Positions 15,646 through 26,010 of a DNA stretch of 64,000 nucleotides are shown piece after piece. Position 1 is the first letter of the stretch; each line of letters begins with the position of its first letter. Source of the stretch: an uncultured Pelagibacteraceae bacterium (GTDB lineage: Bacteria; Pseudomonadota; Alphaproteobacteria; Pelagibacterales; Pelagibacteraceae); the NCBI GenBank assembly GCA_902582605.1, contig CACHSP010000004.1, forward strand, positions 1 through 64,000, in the 5' to 3' direction. A model generated the notes under the pieces. It saw nothing but the letters and a program-made list of their open reading frames with translations. It had not been told where the DNA came from and did not search any database. Made by a program: the position numbers and the translations under genes.

Positions 15646-16019
15646 CTAAAAAGAATCCCAACTTAACTGCTGAGCAAAAATTAGTAATGTTTGAAGAGGG
15701 CACTGAGCGCGCTGGAAGTAGCGAACTCAATAATGAAAAACGAGAAGGCAGCTATCATTGTGCTAATTGTGGAATAAAATTATTCGACTCTGATGCAAAA
15801 TATGAAAGTGGATCGGGGTGGCCATCATTTTATAAATCTTTGCCCGATGTCTTTGAAACTAAAACTGACTATTTGATTGGTTATGCTCGAACAGAATATC
15901 ATTGTAAAAATTGTAATGCCCATCATGGACATATTTTTGATGATGGTCCTCAACCGACAGGTAAAAGATATTGTAACAATGGTGTTTGCTTAGTATTTCA
16001 TGAGAAAAATAAAAAATGA
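15642..16019 (+). CDS. msrB: peptide-methionine (R)-S-oxide reductase
   Basis: CANCGIKLFDSDAKYESGSGWPSF, CKNCNAHHGHIFDDGPQPTGKRYCNNGVCL. Confidence 0.96.
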   Translation: MTKKNPNLTAEQKLVMFEEGTERAGSSELNNEKREGSYHCANCGIKLFDSDAKYESGSGWPSFYKSLPDVFETKTDYLIGYARTEYHCKNCNAHHGHIFDDGPQPTGKRYCNNGVCLVFHEKNKK

Positions 16020-16357
16020 TTTTAAAGTATATTAGTTTTTTAATTGGCCTTACCTGGTCTTACTCTTTAATAAAGACACAATCCATTTTTAGTAAAAAAG
16101 CAGGTCTTATATTCAAGATCTTTATTTCCAAAGTCTCTTGGCTAACTTTTTTAGCTGCAATTTATTTTGGCTATAAAAATTTCTCAATTGAATATATTTT
16201 AATTGGGATTGTAATTTCAATAGCTTTGGTTCATGTGGGATTTATCTTCTTAGGTAAATTTTTAAAGACAAAATTCACAGAAAAGCAATTGCTTCTAGCA
16301 AAAAACTTTTTTGAATACTCACTGATTGTGTGGGTTCTTTATTATTTTTTCTATTAA
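16016..16357 (+). CDS. hypothetical membrane protein (3-4 TM)
   Basis: Hydrophobic 113 aa ORF overlapping msrB stop; no family recognised. Confidence 0.6.
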   Translation: MILKYISFLIGLTWSYSLIKTQSIFSKKAGLIFKIFISKVSWLTFLAAIYFGYKNFSIEYILIGIVISIALVHVGFIFLGKFLKTKFTEKQLLLAKNFFEYSLIVWVLYYFFY

Positions 16358-16429
16358 ATAATTACCTATTTTGGTCGCTCTAGGGTAACTAAATATTGTT
16401 TTTTCTAAAAATTATATATAAAATTTAGT

Positions 16430-17443
16430 ATGTTTGAAAAATTAGAAGAACTAGCAAAAAATAATAAAAAAATTTCTGACTTTCATATTAGAACTGGCTG
16501 GCCTTTAGCTTATCGACAAACAGGTGAAATTCATAAAATACCCGATGTGTTAGTAAAAGCCCAAGATTTACAAGATTTACTATCTACCAATTGTAATGAA
16601 ATTGAAATGAAAAGATTTCAGGACACCCATGAGCTAGACTCATCGGTAACATTAAGCGGACTTAGATTTAGAGCAAATTTTTACAAAACAATTCAAGGTC
16701 CTGCCGCTGTATTAAGAAGAGTGGAAAGTGTAATCCCAACCATGGATCAATTTGATCTACCTCCAGTGCTTTATGATATTATAGATATGCATAAAGGACT
16801 TGTGTTAGTAACAGGTCCTACTGGTTCAGGTAAATCAACAACACTTGCTGCAATTGTAAACGAGATAAATAAAACAAGAACCTCAAATATAATAACAGTT
16901 GAGGATCCAGTTGAATTTATTCATAAGGATATCAAAAGTATTGTTTCACACAGAGAAGTAGGTAAACAAACACAGACTTTTGCAACCGCTTTAAAAGCTG
17001 CTCTTCGAGAAGATCCAGATGTTATTTTAGTTGGTGAGATGAGAGATTTAGAAACAGTTTCTCTAGCATTAACAGCTGCTGAAACTGGGCACTTAGTGTT
17101 TGGCACATTACACACTAGTGGTGCACCAAGTACGATTAATAGAATTATAGACGTATTCCCACCTGAGCAACAAGCACAAATTCGAGCACAAATTTCTACA
17201 TCTTTAAAAATGGTCGTAACCCAAAGACTTCTGAAAACTAAAGATGGCCAAGGCCGTTGTGGTGCTTTTGAAGTGATGAAGTGTACACCTCCGATTCAAA
17301 ACTTGATAAGAGAATCTAAAATACATCAGATCCCAAGCATCATGCAAACTGCTGTTAAAGATGGTATGATCACAATGACCAAATCTTTAGAAGATTTAGT
17401 AAAAGCAGGAAAAATAGATGCGAGCGCAGGACGAGAAAATTAA
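16430..17443 (+). CDS. pilT: type IV pilus retraction ATPase
   Basis: LVLVTGPTGSGKSTTLAAIVNEIN (Walker A), AALREDPDVILVGEMRDLETVSLALTAAETGHLVFGTLHT; PilT rather than PilB by length and N-terminus. Confidence 0.92.
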   Translation: MFEKLEELAKNNKKISDFHIRTGWPLAYRQTGEIHKIPDVLVKAQDLQDLLSTNCNEIEMKRFQDTHELDSSVTLSGLRFRANFYKTIQGPAAVLRRVESVIPTMDQFDLPPVLYDIIDMHKGLVLVTGPTGSGKSTTLAAIVNEINKTRTSNIITVEDPVEFIHKDIKSIVSHREVGKQTQTFATALKAALREDPDVILVGEMRDLETVSLALTAAETGHLVFGTLHTSGAPSTINRIIDVFPPEQQAQIRAQISTSLKMVVTQRLLKTKDGQGRCGAFEVMKCTPPIQNLIRESKIHQIPSIMQTAVKDGMITMTKSLEDLVKAGKIDASAGREN

Positions 17444-18149
17444 AGGCTTCAGCCTTCTAGAATTACTTGTTGTTGTTGTAATTATTGGTGTCATTTCTGG
17501 TGTTGGTTACCCAAAATTTAATGAATGGCGAATTGATCGAGAAACAAGAAGTTCTGTCATAAAAATTAAATCTTTATTTGATGGAATCAATGCTCAAGTA
17601 AAAAGGGGGCAATACGCTTTTGTTCAAGTACATATAAAAGAAGAATCAGATAGTCTGCATGTAACCTCAAAAGGAATGAAACCAGCCAAACTAGCAAGTT
17701 TAATAAATGACTCAACTAGCACCTGGTGGAGTGATATTAATAGTAGATGCAATACTGATGAAACTGCTTATTGGGATGATGATCCACATCAGGGAAGAAA
17801 TAGTATTGAAGTAAGACAAATTGTACTTGACAATATAGCAACAACTTGGACAAAAAAAACTGTAGCTGTTTGTTTTGGTAAAAATGAAAGATGGTTTAGT
17901 GCAACATCAAATTTTACATCATCACCACCACCACCAAAGGAAGAAGAAGGGGGAGGGCTATCAATGCAAAGTATGTTAAACTCTCCGAGCAATCAATTAA
18001 TTGTCTGTAGAAGAACATCTACACAGTCTCAATGTGATCAAGATGACCCAAGTGCATCTGAGCAGTCATTTAAGATAGAATGGTCAAGATTTGGTAATGT
18101 GAAATTAGAAAAATGGGATAAAAGAAATGGAAGTTGGACATTGCAATAA
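17418..18149 (+). CDS. pseudopilin/minor pilin (GspH/FimT-like)
   Basis: Prepilin motif KGFSLLELLVVVVIIGVISGVGYP; overlaps pilT end. Confidence 0.87.
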   Translation: MRAQDEKIKGFSLLELLVVVVIIGVISGVGYPKFNEWRIDRETRSSVIKIKSLFDGINAQVKRGQYAFVQVHIKEESDSLHVTSKGMKPAKLASLINDSTSTWWSDINSRCNTDETAYWDDDPHQGRNSIEVRQIVLDNIATTWTKKTVAVCFGKNERWFSATSNFTSSPPPPKEEEGGGLSMQSMLNSPSNQLIVCRRTSTQSQCDQDDPSASEQSFKIEWSRFGNVKLEKWDKRNGSWTLQ

Positions 18150-18150
18150 A

Positions 18151-18813
18151 ATGACAAAAAAAAAATATATGATCTCTGGATTATCTATTCTAGAGGCGCT
18201 AGTCTCAACAGCTATAGTTGGCATTGGATTTATTGCAATTTTACAAATGACAAACTTTTCAGTCCAATCAATTGATAATTCTGGAGAGCGAACTAAAGCA
18301 AATTTTTTAACTGAAATGATTGCAGAAGATGTCATTGGCAGTAAAAACTCTTATTATGGGCAAGATCCTAATAATAAAGATATAAAGTTTAATGCGCAAA
18401 CTGGCGAATTTGAACTGAATGGAAATCCATTAGATAATTTTTCAACTCATCTGAGCAAATCTAAATGGACACCTACTCTAAAATGTGGGGGAGCTAACAC
18501 CACAGCAGGCACTGCTGTGCAAAAAAAAGAAGATATATATGAAAGCCAAAAAATTGATGCTCCGAGAAATAAAATGGATAAATGGAATACAATATTTCAA
18601 GAAAATAGATTTCTTAAATGTAAAAGTTCTGCCGAAGAAAAAAAATTGCAAGTATTTAAAATTTGTCGTTGGAAAGATGAAACAAAATGTCATTATAAAG
18701 TAGACTCTGTGTACGATGAACCTCTTTATATGGGTAGAGTTGAAATGAGATTAAATAATGGAAAAAAAAGAAAATATTTATATTTTCAAACAGACTATAA
18801 ACTCAAAAAATGA
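18151..18813 (+). CDS. PilV-like minor pilin (ORF track start 18127; ATG 18151 likelier)
   Basis: N-terminus MTKKKYMISGLSILEALVSTAIVGIGFIAILQMTNFS, prepilin-like with L at +4 and E at +5; position in minor pilin cluster. Confidence 0.78.
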   Translation: MTKKKYMISGLSILEALVSTAIVGIGFIAILQMTNFSVQSIDNSGERTKANFLTEMIAEDVIGSKNSYYGQDPNNKDIKFNAQTGEFELNGNPLDNFSTHLSKSKWTPTLKCGGANTTAGTAVQKKEDIYESQKIDAPRNKMDKWNTIFQENRFLKCKSSAEEKKLQVFKICRWKDETKCHYKVDSVYDEPLYMGRVEMRLNNGKKRKYLYFQTDYKLKK

Positions 18814-18826
18814 TTAGAAAATTTCC

Positions 18827-19768
18827 ATGATTAAAAAAAAATTAATATCAACTGCTGGACTTACTTTAATTGAAATTTTGATTGGCGTTGTAGTATCAAC
18901 GATCATGATGGCTGCAATTTATACAACGTATACAGTTGTAAATACAACTTATGGTCAAGTTTTAGAAAAAGCTAAAGTTAGTAGATCATCAAGGGATTTG
19001 ATAGAATTATTAATTAGAGATATTAGAATGGCTGGGTTTAGATATTATTTTGGTCAAAATAGTGAAGGTATCCCTAAAGAAAGTTACTTAGAGTTCGTTG
19101 GAGGAGCTGATACTTTAAAAAAAAGTCATGATCCAATTATTATAATTAGTAGTCAGTTAGGACATTCGCCACCAGAGTCAGAATCAATACCTACTCCACC
19201 AACAAAACATAATTCAGATGATACATGCTGTGATAAAATTCATATTGTTTATGATGATTTTAACAAAAGAGATACAAATCAACCCTACAAAAGATATAAA
19301 CTCACTTATTATGCAAAACCTGAAGATGATGGAACAAATGTAAATAATGCACCTATAAATCCAAGGTATGCAATTTATAAATCTAAAATAAGTTGGGAAC
19401 AAAGTATTAATTCACCAACAGGAAGATGGATTTCAAATTGTCCCGAATGTTATCACGAGGAACTTATTAGAGATTATGTAGAGGATATGGAGTTTGTACC
19501 TTTAGACGCTAATGGAAAAGTTCTAAAACCTTATCCAAGTCCTACAACAGAGCAATCAAGGAACAATTTATATAAAGTTAGAGCTATAGATATTAGGGTA
19601 GCATTTAAATCTGAAAAACCTTTCTTTAGATTTGAAAGTAAGCAGGGAAAAGAGAGAAAGTTGAGTGGATTTTCTAGAGGTATTAGATCATTCTCTGACA
19701 GAAACTTAAGAGATAATGTTGTAGTAACAGTGCATACAAGAAATATTGCAGCAGAGGGTAATTATTGA
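18827..19768 (+). CDS. PilW-like minor pilin
   Basis: AGLTLIEILIGVVVSTIMMAAIYTTY prepilin motif, LIRDIRMAGFRYY typical of PilW. Confidence 0.85.
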   Translation: MIKKKLISTAGLTLIEILIGVVVSTIMMAAIYTTYTVVNTTYGQVLEKAKVSRSSRDLIELLIRDIRMAGFRYYFGQNSEGIPKESYLEFVGGADTLKKSHDPIIIISSQLGHSPPESESIPTPPTKHNSDDTCCDKIHIVYDDFNKRDTNQPYKRYKLTYYAKPEDDGTNVNNAPINPRYAIYKSKISWEQSINSPTGRWISNCPECYHEELIRDYVEDMEFVPLDANGKVLKPYPSPTTEQSRNNLYKVRAIDIRVAFKSEKPFFRFESKQGKERKLSGFSRGIRSFSDRNLRDNVVVTVHTRNIAAEGNY

Positions 19769-20625
19769 TGAAAAAAAATAATCATAATGGCGGTTTTACT
19801 CTAATTCTTTCGCTTGTTTTGTTACTAGTAATGTCTTTAATGGGAGGAACTTTAATTGTCATTTCTTCAGGAGATCATCAAAGTAATAATACTAGTGATC
19901 AATATCAGCAAACATTCTATGTAGCAGAACATGCTTTACTAGAAGCAGAAAAACAAATTTTAAATCGAATGATTGGACCTTGGACAGAAGTTGAAACTCT
20001 TAAAGATCCACCAGTCGGATCTAAACCCCACGAAATTATGGCTCATGATAACTACTATAAAGAACTTAACGCCATCGCAGTTGATGGAATTGCTAGACAT
20101 ACAGATGGTAGAGATACCCCGAGAAACTCAGTGACACCAACACAAACTCCATGTTTTAAAAGTTTTAGAAACTTAGTTAGAGAACAGGATTATTTTTATA
20201 CAAAAAGTGACGTAGATGCTCTTGGTGCACAAGATCCAGACTATTCAATAATTGGAACTTTTTTAAGGAGAGGAAGTGTATTAGTAACAGATCACATGAT
20301 TAATGAAAATTTTGGTAATTTGATTGCTCCAATTTTAGATAATCCAACTAAAAATGAAATAGGTTTAGATGCTGAGGATGCAAGTAAAGAAAAAGAATAT
20401 TTAAAAAGATTTAGATATGAATTTTTTTCAATTAATGTTGGCTCTGCAAACTTTAAAGGAGCTGGTACAAGTATAAAAAAAACTTCTACTAATGTTCAAA
20501 GACAAGGAACTGCCTATAGAATTTATGGATGTGGATATCTAATGCCCAGCGGCACGGATTTAGATGACTATGAAAACCCTGAGATTTTAATTCCACTAGA
20601 AAGCTTAGTTATTTTATCGAGTTAA
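19765..20625 (+). CDS. PilX-like minor pilin assembly protein
   Basis: GGFTLILSLVLLLVMSLMGGTLIV, QTFYVAEHALLEAEKQIL typical of PilX N-termini. Confidence 0.82.
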   Translation: MMKKNNHNGGFTLILSLVLLLVMSLMGGTLIVISSGDHQSNNTSDQYQQTFYVAEHALLEAEKQILNRMIGPWTEVETLKDPPVGSKPHEIMAHDNYYKELNAIAVDGIARHTDGRDTPRNSVTPTQTPCFKSFRNLVREQDYFYTKSDVDALGAQDPDYSIIGTFLRRGSVLVTDHMINENFGNLIAPILDNPTKNEIGLDAEDASKEKEYLKRFRYEFFSINVGSANFKGAGTSIKKTSTNVQRQGTAYRIYGCGYLMPSGTDLDDYENPEILIPLESLVILSS

Positions 20626-20693
20626 ACACAAAATGATCACCCTGTCTTAAATGTCCAATTTTAATTTTTATATAAATTTAGTATAATTAAAAT

Positions 20694-21212
20694 ATGAAAA
20701 AAATCTTTGGTATTTTTGTATCGATAATTTTTTACTTAAGTTTTATCAATATGACTATAGCTTGCGAATTTTTGAAAGAACAAATTGGCACTTCGATTTC
20801 TAATTTAACAGAAAAATATGATTTACTTGATGATCCTTCTGATGAAGATAGTCAGGATTTAACTTTAGTAAAAGAATACGATAGTATGAGTCTTTGCGAC
20901 GACCTAGAATTAGACAATGCTACTATAAAAGTGTTTGTAAGAGAGGGTAAGATTATAGGCAATGAAGTTGAGGGTAAAAAAGGTGAGGCAAAAATGAGAA
21001 AAATTTTTGAATTTGCACGAAATAAATTAGGCTATACAACTGAAGAAGTTTTAAATGACGATTGGGTTGGAGGTATCAGCCTATCATCAGTCGTAGAAAA
21101 AGTAACCTATGGTGTTGTCGAAAGTACTCAAGGAAATTATGAAATGTTAATCATCACCAATCCTGATTTAAAACAGTTTATGTCAGGACCCGATGTAAAA
21201 ATGGTGAGGTGA
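20694..21212 (+). CDS. hypothetical secreted protein between PilX and PilY1
   Basis: Signal peptide-like N-terminus MKKIFGIFVSIIFYLSFINMTIAC; no family recognised. Confidence 0.65.
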   Translation: MKKIFGIFVSIIFYLSFINMTIACEFLKEQIGTSISNLTEKYDLLDDPSDEDSQDLTLVKEYDSMSLCDDLELDNATIKVFVREGKIIGNEVEGKKGEAKMRKIFEFARNKLGYTTEEVLNDDWVGGISLSSVVEKVTYGVVESTQGNYEMLIITNPDLKQFMSGPDVKMVR

Positions 21213-21228
21213 GGAAATTTATTAATTT

Positions 21229-24200
21229 ATGAAAAAATTATTTAAAATATTCATTTTATTTATTTTATGCTTAAATTTTAATCAATTTACAAATGCCAAA
21301 CCGTTACCACCAGGATCTGGTAGTGGTGATGTTCCTGCTAACATTTTAATTTTATTAGATAGTTCCAAAAGTATGAACAATCTGATTGGAGATGGAATAC
21401 CTACAGTTAATTCAGGAGCAATTGTATGGAATAACGAACGAGTATTTACATATAACCATAAAAATACTGGTGGATTATTTAAATTTAATTCTTCAGGGGA
21501 AAGGACTAATTTTACTACTAGCTCATATGATTTTGAAAGATGGTTCGCAACTCATAGTACAGATAGAACTTGTGATTGGGGTTTGAAAGATAATAAATCA
21601 AAAGCTTACAGATATCCAACTGTGACTACTAATCCGGCCTATGCTGGCGTACATTTTGTAACTGGGGTTACTATACCTAATACTAATATATCTAATGAGG
21701 ATCTGTTATTTATTGTTCAAGCTCAACCAAAAAATAGAAATTCTGCAATTTTTGCTATTAATGAAGATTATGAATGTAGGTTAGCCATACATCCAAGCAC
21801 CAATGGTAAAGGAAATTTGAATAAAGGTTTTGATGTTAGTCAAAATGCTAGCGGTCAGACAATTTTGATAGCTTATGGTAGAGATGGTAAAAATGGATTT
21901 ATGGTAAGTTGTAATTTCGGTTTGGGAAAATGTGCTCGAGCTGCTGCAAGAGGTAAAGGTAAAACAACTAGTTATGGCAGGCTATACGATGGAGTAAGTT
22001 TACGAATAAATAGCGACTCAACTATGGTTTATATTGCTGATGAGGGTGATGTGCACGGATATAAACTGAATTCTAGTAGCACTTATCCAATGATTGATAA
22101 TTTTAGAACAAGGTTTTGTAATGGTAATTCGAATGCTACAGGAACTCAGGTTAGACATATAGATTATTTTGACTTTCTAACAAGCGATGACGATATAATG
22201 TTTGTTGGTGGAAGAGGGCATAGAATTCAAAGAGTTGAATGGACGTCAAACTCAACGTGTACTGCACAAATTTCTGCAGGAAAATCTAGCACTAAGAAAA
22301 ATTTAAATGCTGATGACTCAGAAATAGACCCTGGAACTCTAGCAGCTGCTGATATTGGTATAACTGCTGACATAAGTTTTTTGAATGTATCTGGGATTGG
22401 AGCAAATAGAAGAATATTGTTCGGTCATGAAGGTCACGTTGATGAATTAACCGAAAGTGCTTTCGTTTCAGGTAGTGAAGATACTGCGTGGCAACAACAA
22501 TACGGAGGTGCGTTGCTTTCAAGATTAGAGGGGGCAAAACGTGCGATAGTTGCAGTATTATCAGATACCACTTTAACAAGTGGTGCTAATTTTGGTTTTG
22601 GACACTGGAACTCTGGTGAGGGTAGCGCTGGCCATTATGATGTACCAGCCCCATTGAAACTAAAAAAGAAAGCAAAGAGAGGTAAAGGTGGTGGCTATTG
22701 TCATGACAATAAAACACGTTGTAATTATTATGGTGGTTGGAAAGGTGTTCATCCAAATGGCACAAGTAAAGTATGTACATTTAATTCTTGCTTAAATGTT
22801 GGTATTGGCCCCGAAGGTGCTGCTAAAGCAATTCCGGTTGTTCAACGTTTAGGAATAGAATTTGGTACTGATTCAGAAGCTTTTTCACAAATTGCTCATG
22901 ATTATTTTATGGGCCCTGTTTCACCATATGACCCTGCATCTGATTGTCAATTAAATTATGTGATTGTTATTGGTGATGGAAAAATGACTAGCTCAGGTAC
23001 AAAATCTAATAAATTTCAAGGAAGAACAGCTGACAGGCTCACAAAGTTGAGAAAAAAAGGAATCATAAGTTTGATGGTCGCTTATGGGGATGGAATTAGA
23101 CCTGATGGTATGGAGGCTTTTGACGAATTAGCTATAGTTGGTTCATGTGAAAAAGCTGGCGCCGAAGATTGTGAGTCGACTATAGTTGCTAAAACACCTG
23201 AAGAACTTCAAACAGCACTTCAGCAAAGAATTAGACAAATTTTAGCTCAACGATTAGCATTTACCGCACCTTCAATTACTGCAACAATTCAGGAAGGAGG
23301 TTCTTTATATCAAGCACAATTTTCTTATGAACAATATGGTGAATGGCAAGGGACTATTTTAAGAAAAACATTAAATCCAGATGGAACAGTTGAGCATGAT
23401 ATGGACTTTCCAGGAAATTGGAGTGCTGCAGAGCAAGTGAGACTACAAGCAAAATCTGGAGATGACCCTGGCAAAAATGATAAACGAAATATATGGACAG
23501 TGCTTGAGGATGTACCTTACTTTAACAATGATGCCCAAAGTTGGAACAATGTGAATGAAGAAGCAGATACTCTGGCAAATATAGAGGATGAAATGTTAAG
23601 ATTAGGTTATACGATAAATAATTATTATACTTCTACCACAACACCATGTACAGGAGATGATAGTACAGATGATGAAGTTAAAGGTCTATTAAGTTTTATA
23701 GCTGGCCAGGATTTTTTTGATTATCACGGAGAGTGTAAAACCTCTGAACTAAGAAAGCATGTTCTTGGTGACATTTATCATTCACAATTGATTGAGGTTG
23801 GTCCACCAAAAGGAGATGTTAAGTTTACTAATGTAAACCAAGAAGCTTATTTTAGATCAATAAACAATTATCAAGGTTTTAGAAATGCTAAAAAAGACAG
23901 AAGAAATATTTTATACGCAGGTTCAAATAGCGGATTGCTTCATGCGTTCAATGCTGAAACTGGACAAGAAGAATGGGCATTCCTACCTCCATTATTGACT
24001 GGAAAATTACCCCTGATTATTAATGGTGCTTTGCAAGGAAATATCGGCAAAAATCCTAAAAGAGGAGGAAGCAATGCTATATTTGGAGTAGATGGCTCTC
24101 CTGTTGTTCACGATGTATTTATGAAAGGTTTGACACCTGATAATCAACTTGAACCCACTCCAAGCTGGCATACTATATTGTTTGTTCCGTTTGGAAGAGG

Positions 24201-26010
24201 TGGATCTGGATTTACTGTTTTAGATGTGACAAACCCAATTGTAAAAAATGCCCAAGGTCCATTGCATATGTTTACTGTATATAATGATTACGTAAACAAT
24301 ACAGTTTACATTACTGATCATGAAGGAAAAACAACATCTCAGACTTATTCATCTGGTAATGCAGAAATTGGTGATTCACTAGAGGGTAGGCGAACTGTTA
24401 AAAATTTTAATAAAGCAGTTAAAAATGATGCGGACGCTGGTGGTGGTACAACTTTTCAAGATAATATTGCAGCGTGTCAGGGTAACAGTTCATCTGTAGA
24501 TTTTAAAAATAACGGTACAGCATCTTGCTATACAGGTAAAACGTTTACTTTTGATAGCATTGTAATTGAAGGAGCTCAAAATAATACACCACTCGATACA
24601 GATCTTTTGACTGCTTCAAAAATGGTTGGTGACACAATTACGCCAGTAAAAATCAGCGAAGCAAGAATGATAGATGGTCAACTTAAAGTTACTTTTGAAA
24701 GTACAATGAAAATTAATGCGGGTAATAGTGATGAAGAACAAAGTATTTCAGATAATATTTTAGTAAATACGTCTTGTAAAGTTTCTACTGGAGTTGATCC
24801 TGCTATTGACTATAGTAGATTGGGAGAGACTTGGTCTGCACCAAGAATAGTTAAACTTCCTTCCGATATTGCTGAGGAGAGAGATGATCCTGCAAATGAT
24901 AAATATGTAGCAATTATGGGTGGTGGAGCATCTAACTCCAACCCATGCGCAGGTTCTGCATTATACATGGTTGAATTAGATGATTTAGAAAATCCTGGAC
25001 AATTATATGGTGCTGCCACTAATAAAGGTCCACTTACAATTATTGATACAACACCAGTAGGCCCAATGATTGGAGAAAGTAAGCTCGACACACCTAATGG
25101 AAGTGATATCAACAATGCTATTGTTACCTCTCCAGTTGTTATTACTCCTGATACAGCTCAAAATATACCATGGCGTGGTGCGATGGTTTACATAAATGAT
25201 AGAGAGGGAAAAATTACTAAAATTAATCTAACAACCTCAACTGAAAACGGTGCTCAACTTTTTGATCAAACAACCTTGTTCAGATTAAATGCCAATACAA
25301 CAAATAGAAGATATTCATTTTTCTCAATGGATGCTGGTATAGGAGTGACAACTAACGATTTTTGGCTTTTTGGGGGAACTGGAGACTTCAATCAATTAGG
25401 AGACAAATCACCATTTATGGATAATATCTTATATGGTATCAGAGATTTTGATTATCCTTTTTTCAAACATTTAAATGGTGTTGTAATTCCGACAATTGGC
25501 AATAGTTCTTTCACAGAATTAGCACACAAAGGTGCAAATGATGCTAAGTCAATCGACGATCCAGGTGTTTGCGTAGATGTGACTGAGCAAACAGCTAATT
25601 GTATTGTCGATGCAGAAAATGCTTGGGTAATCCATCTGGACAACCCACAAGAAAATTCTTTTAGAAAGGTTTCTGCACCTCCAACTTTGTTTAAGGGACA
25701 AGTTTATTTCCCAGTATATGAGCCACCAGGTGGTGCAAACAGGTGTAATATTGGAAATGCATATATTTGTGTTGCAGACGATGAGTGTGGAATAAATAAT
25801 TCTCACAAATTACTCAAAGGCTCTCCTGCTAATGGAAAAGAGTGCTCTTTTGTAAGAGAAGGAGTTTTATCTGAATTAGTAGTATTCGGTGATAAATTAT
25901 TTGCTAATGTTGCAGGACCAAGTGATGATGTAGATACTTTATATTCTGTATTAGCTGCTCCTGGTGAAGTTTTATCAAATAGAAGTAGTTGGAGAGATCC
26001 TGGTTTTTAA
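21229..26010 (+). CDS. pilY1: PilY1-like pilus tip-associated protein
   Basis: Signal peptide; VWA-like N-terminus ILILLDSSKSM; C-terminal PilY1 propeller (YAGSNSGLLHAFNAETGQEEWAFLPPLL ... FVPFGRGGSGFTVLDVTNP); follows minor pilins. Confidence 0.9.
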   Translation: MKKLFKIFILFILCLNFNQFTNAKPLPPGSGSGDVPANILILLDSSKSMNNLIGDGIPTVNSGAIVWNNERVFTYNHKNTGGLFKFNSSGERTNFTTSSYDFERWFATHSTDRTCDWGLKDNKSKAYRYPTVTTNPAYAGVHFVTGVTIPNTNISNEDLLFIVQAQPKNRNSAIFAINEDYECRLAIHPSTNGKGNLNKGFDVSQNASGQTILIAYGRDGKNGFMVSCNFGLGKCARAAARGKGKTTSYGRLYDGVSLRINSDSTMVYIADEGDVHGYKLNSSSTYPMIDNFRTRFCNGNSNATGTQVRHIDYFDFLTSDDDIMFVGGRGHRIQRVEWTSNSTCTAQISAGKSSTKKNLNADDSEIDPGTLAAADIGITADISFLNVSGIGANRRILFGHEGHVDELTESAFVSGSEDTAWQQQYGGALLSRLEGAKRAIVAVLSDTTLTSGANFGFGHWNSGEGSAGHYDVPAPLKLKKKAKRGKGGGYCHDNKTRCNYYGGWKGVHPNGTSKVCTFNSCLNVGIGPEGAAKAIPVVQRLGIEFGTDSEAFSQIAHDYFMGPVSPYDPASDCQLNYVIVIGDGKMTSSGTKSNKFQGRTADRLTKLRKKGIISLMVAYGDGIRPDGMEAFDELAIVGSCEKAGAEDCESTIVAKTPEELQTALQQRIRQILAQRLAFTAPSITATIQEGGSLYQAQFSYEQYGEWQGTILRKTLNPDGTVEHDMDFPGNWSAAEQVRLQAKSGDDPGKNDKRNIWTVLEDVPYFNNDAQSWNNVNEEADTLANIEDEMLRLGYTINNYYTSTTTPCTGDDSTDDEVKGLLSFIAGQDFFDYHGECKTSELRKHVLGDIYHSQLIEVGPPKGDVKFTNVNQEAYFRSINNYQGFRNAKKDRRNILYAGSNSGLLHAFNAETGQEEWAFLPPLLTGKLPLIINGALQGNIGKNPKRGGSNAIFGVDGSPVVHDVFMKGLTPDNQLEPTPSWHTILFVPFGRGGSGFTVLDVTNPIVKNAQGPLHMFTVYNDYVNNTVYITDHEGKTTSQTYSSGNAEIGDSLEGRRTVKNFNKAVKNDADAGGGTTFQDNIAACQGNSSSVDFKNNGTASCYTGKTFTFDSIVIEGAQNNTPLDTDLLTASKMVGDTITPVKISEARMIDGQLKVTFESTMKINAGNSDEEQSISDNILVNTSCKVSTGVDPAIDYSRLGETWSAPRIVKLPSDIAEERDDPANDKYVAIMGGGASNSNPCAGSALYMVELDDLENPGQLYGAATNKGPLTIIDTTPVGPMIGESKLDTPNGSDINNAIVTSPVVITPDTAQNIPWRGAMVYINDREGKITKINLTTSTENGAQLFDQTTLFRLNANTTNRRYSFFSMDAGIGVTTNDFWLFGGTGDFNQLGDKSPFMDNILYGIRDFDYPFFKHLNGVVIPTIGNSSFTELAHKGANDAKSIDDPGVCVDVTEQTANCIVDAENAWVIHLDNPQENSFRKVSAPPTLFKGQVYFPVYEPPGGANRCNIGNAYICVADDECGINNSHKLLKGSPANGKECSFVREGVLSELVVFGDKLFANVAGPSDDVDTLYSVLAAPGEVLSNRSSWRDPGF

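Noticed and set aside
18501-18519. Perfect inverted repeat CACAGCA-GGCAC-TGCTGTG
   Set aside because: Inside the PilV-like coding sequence, followed by A-run not T-run; not a + strand terminator.
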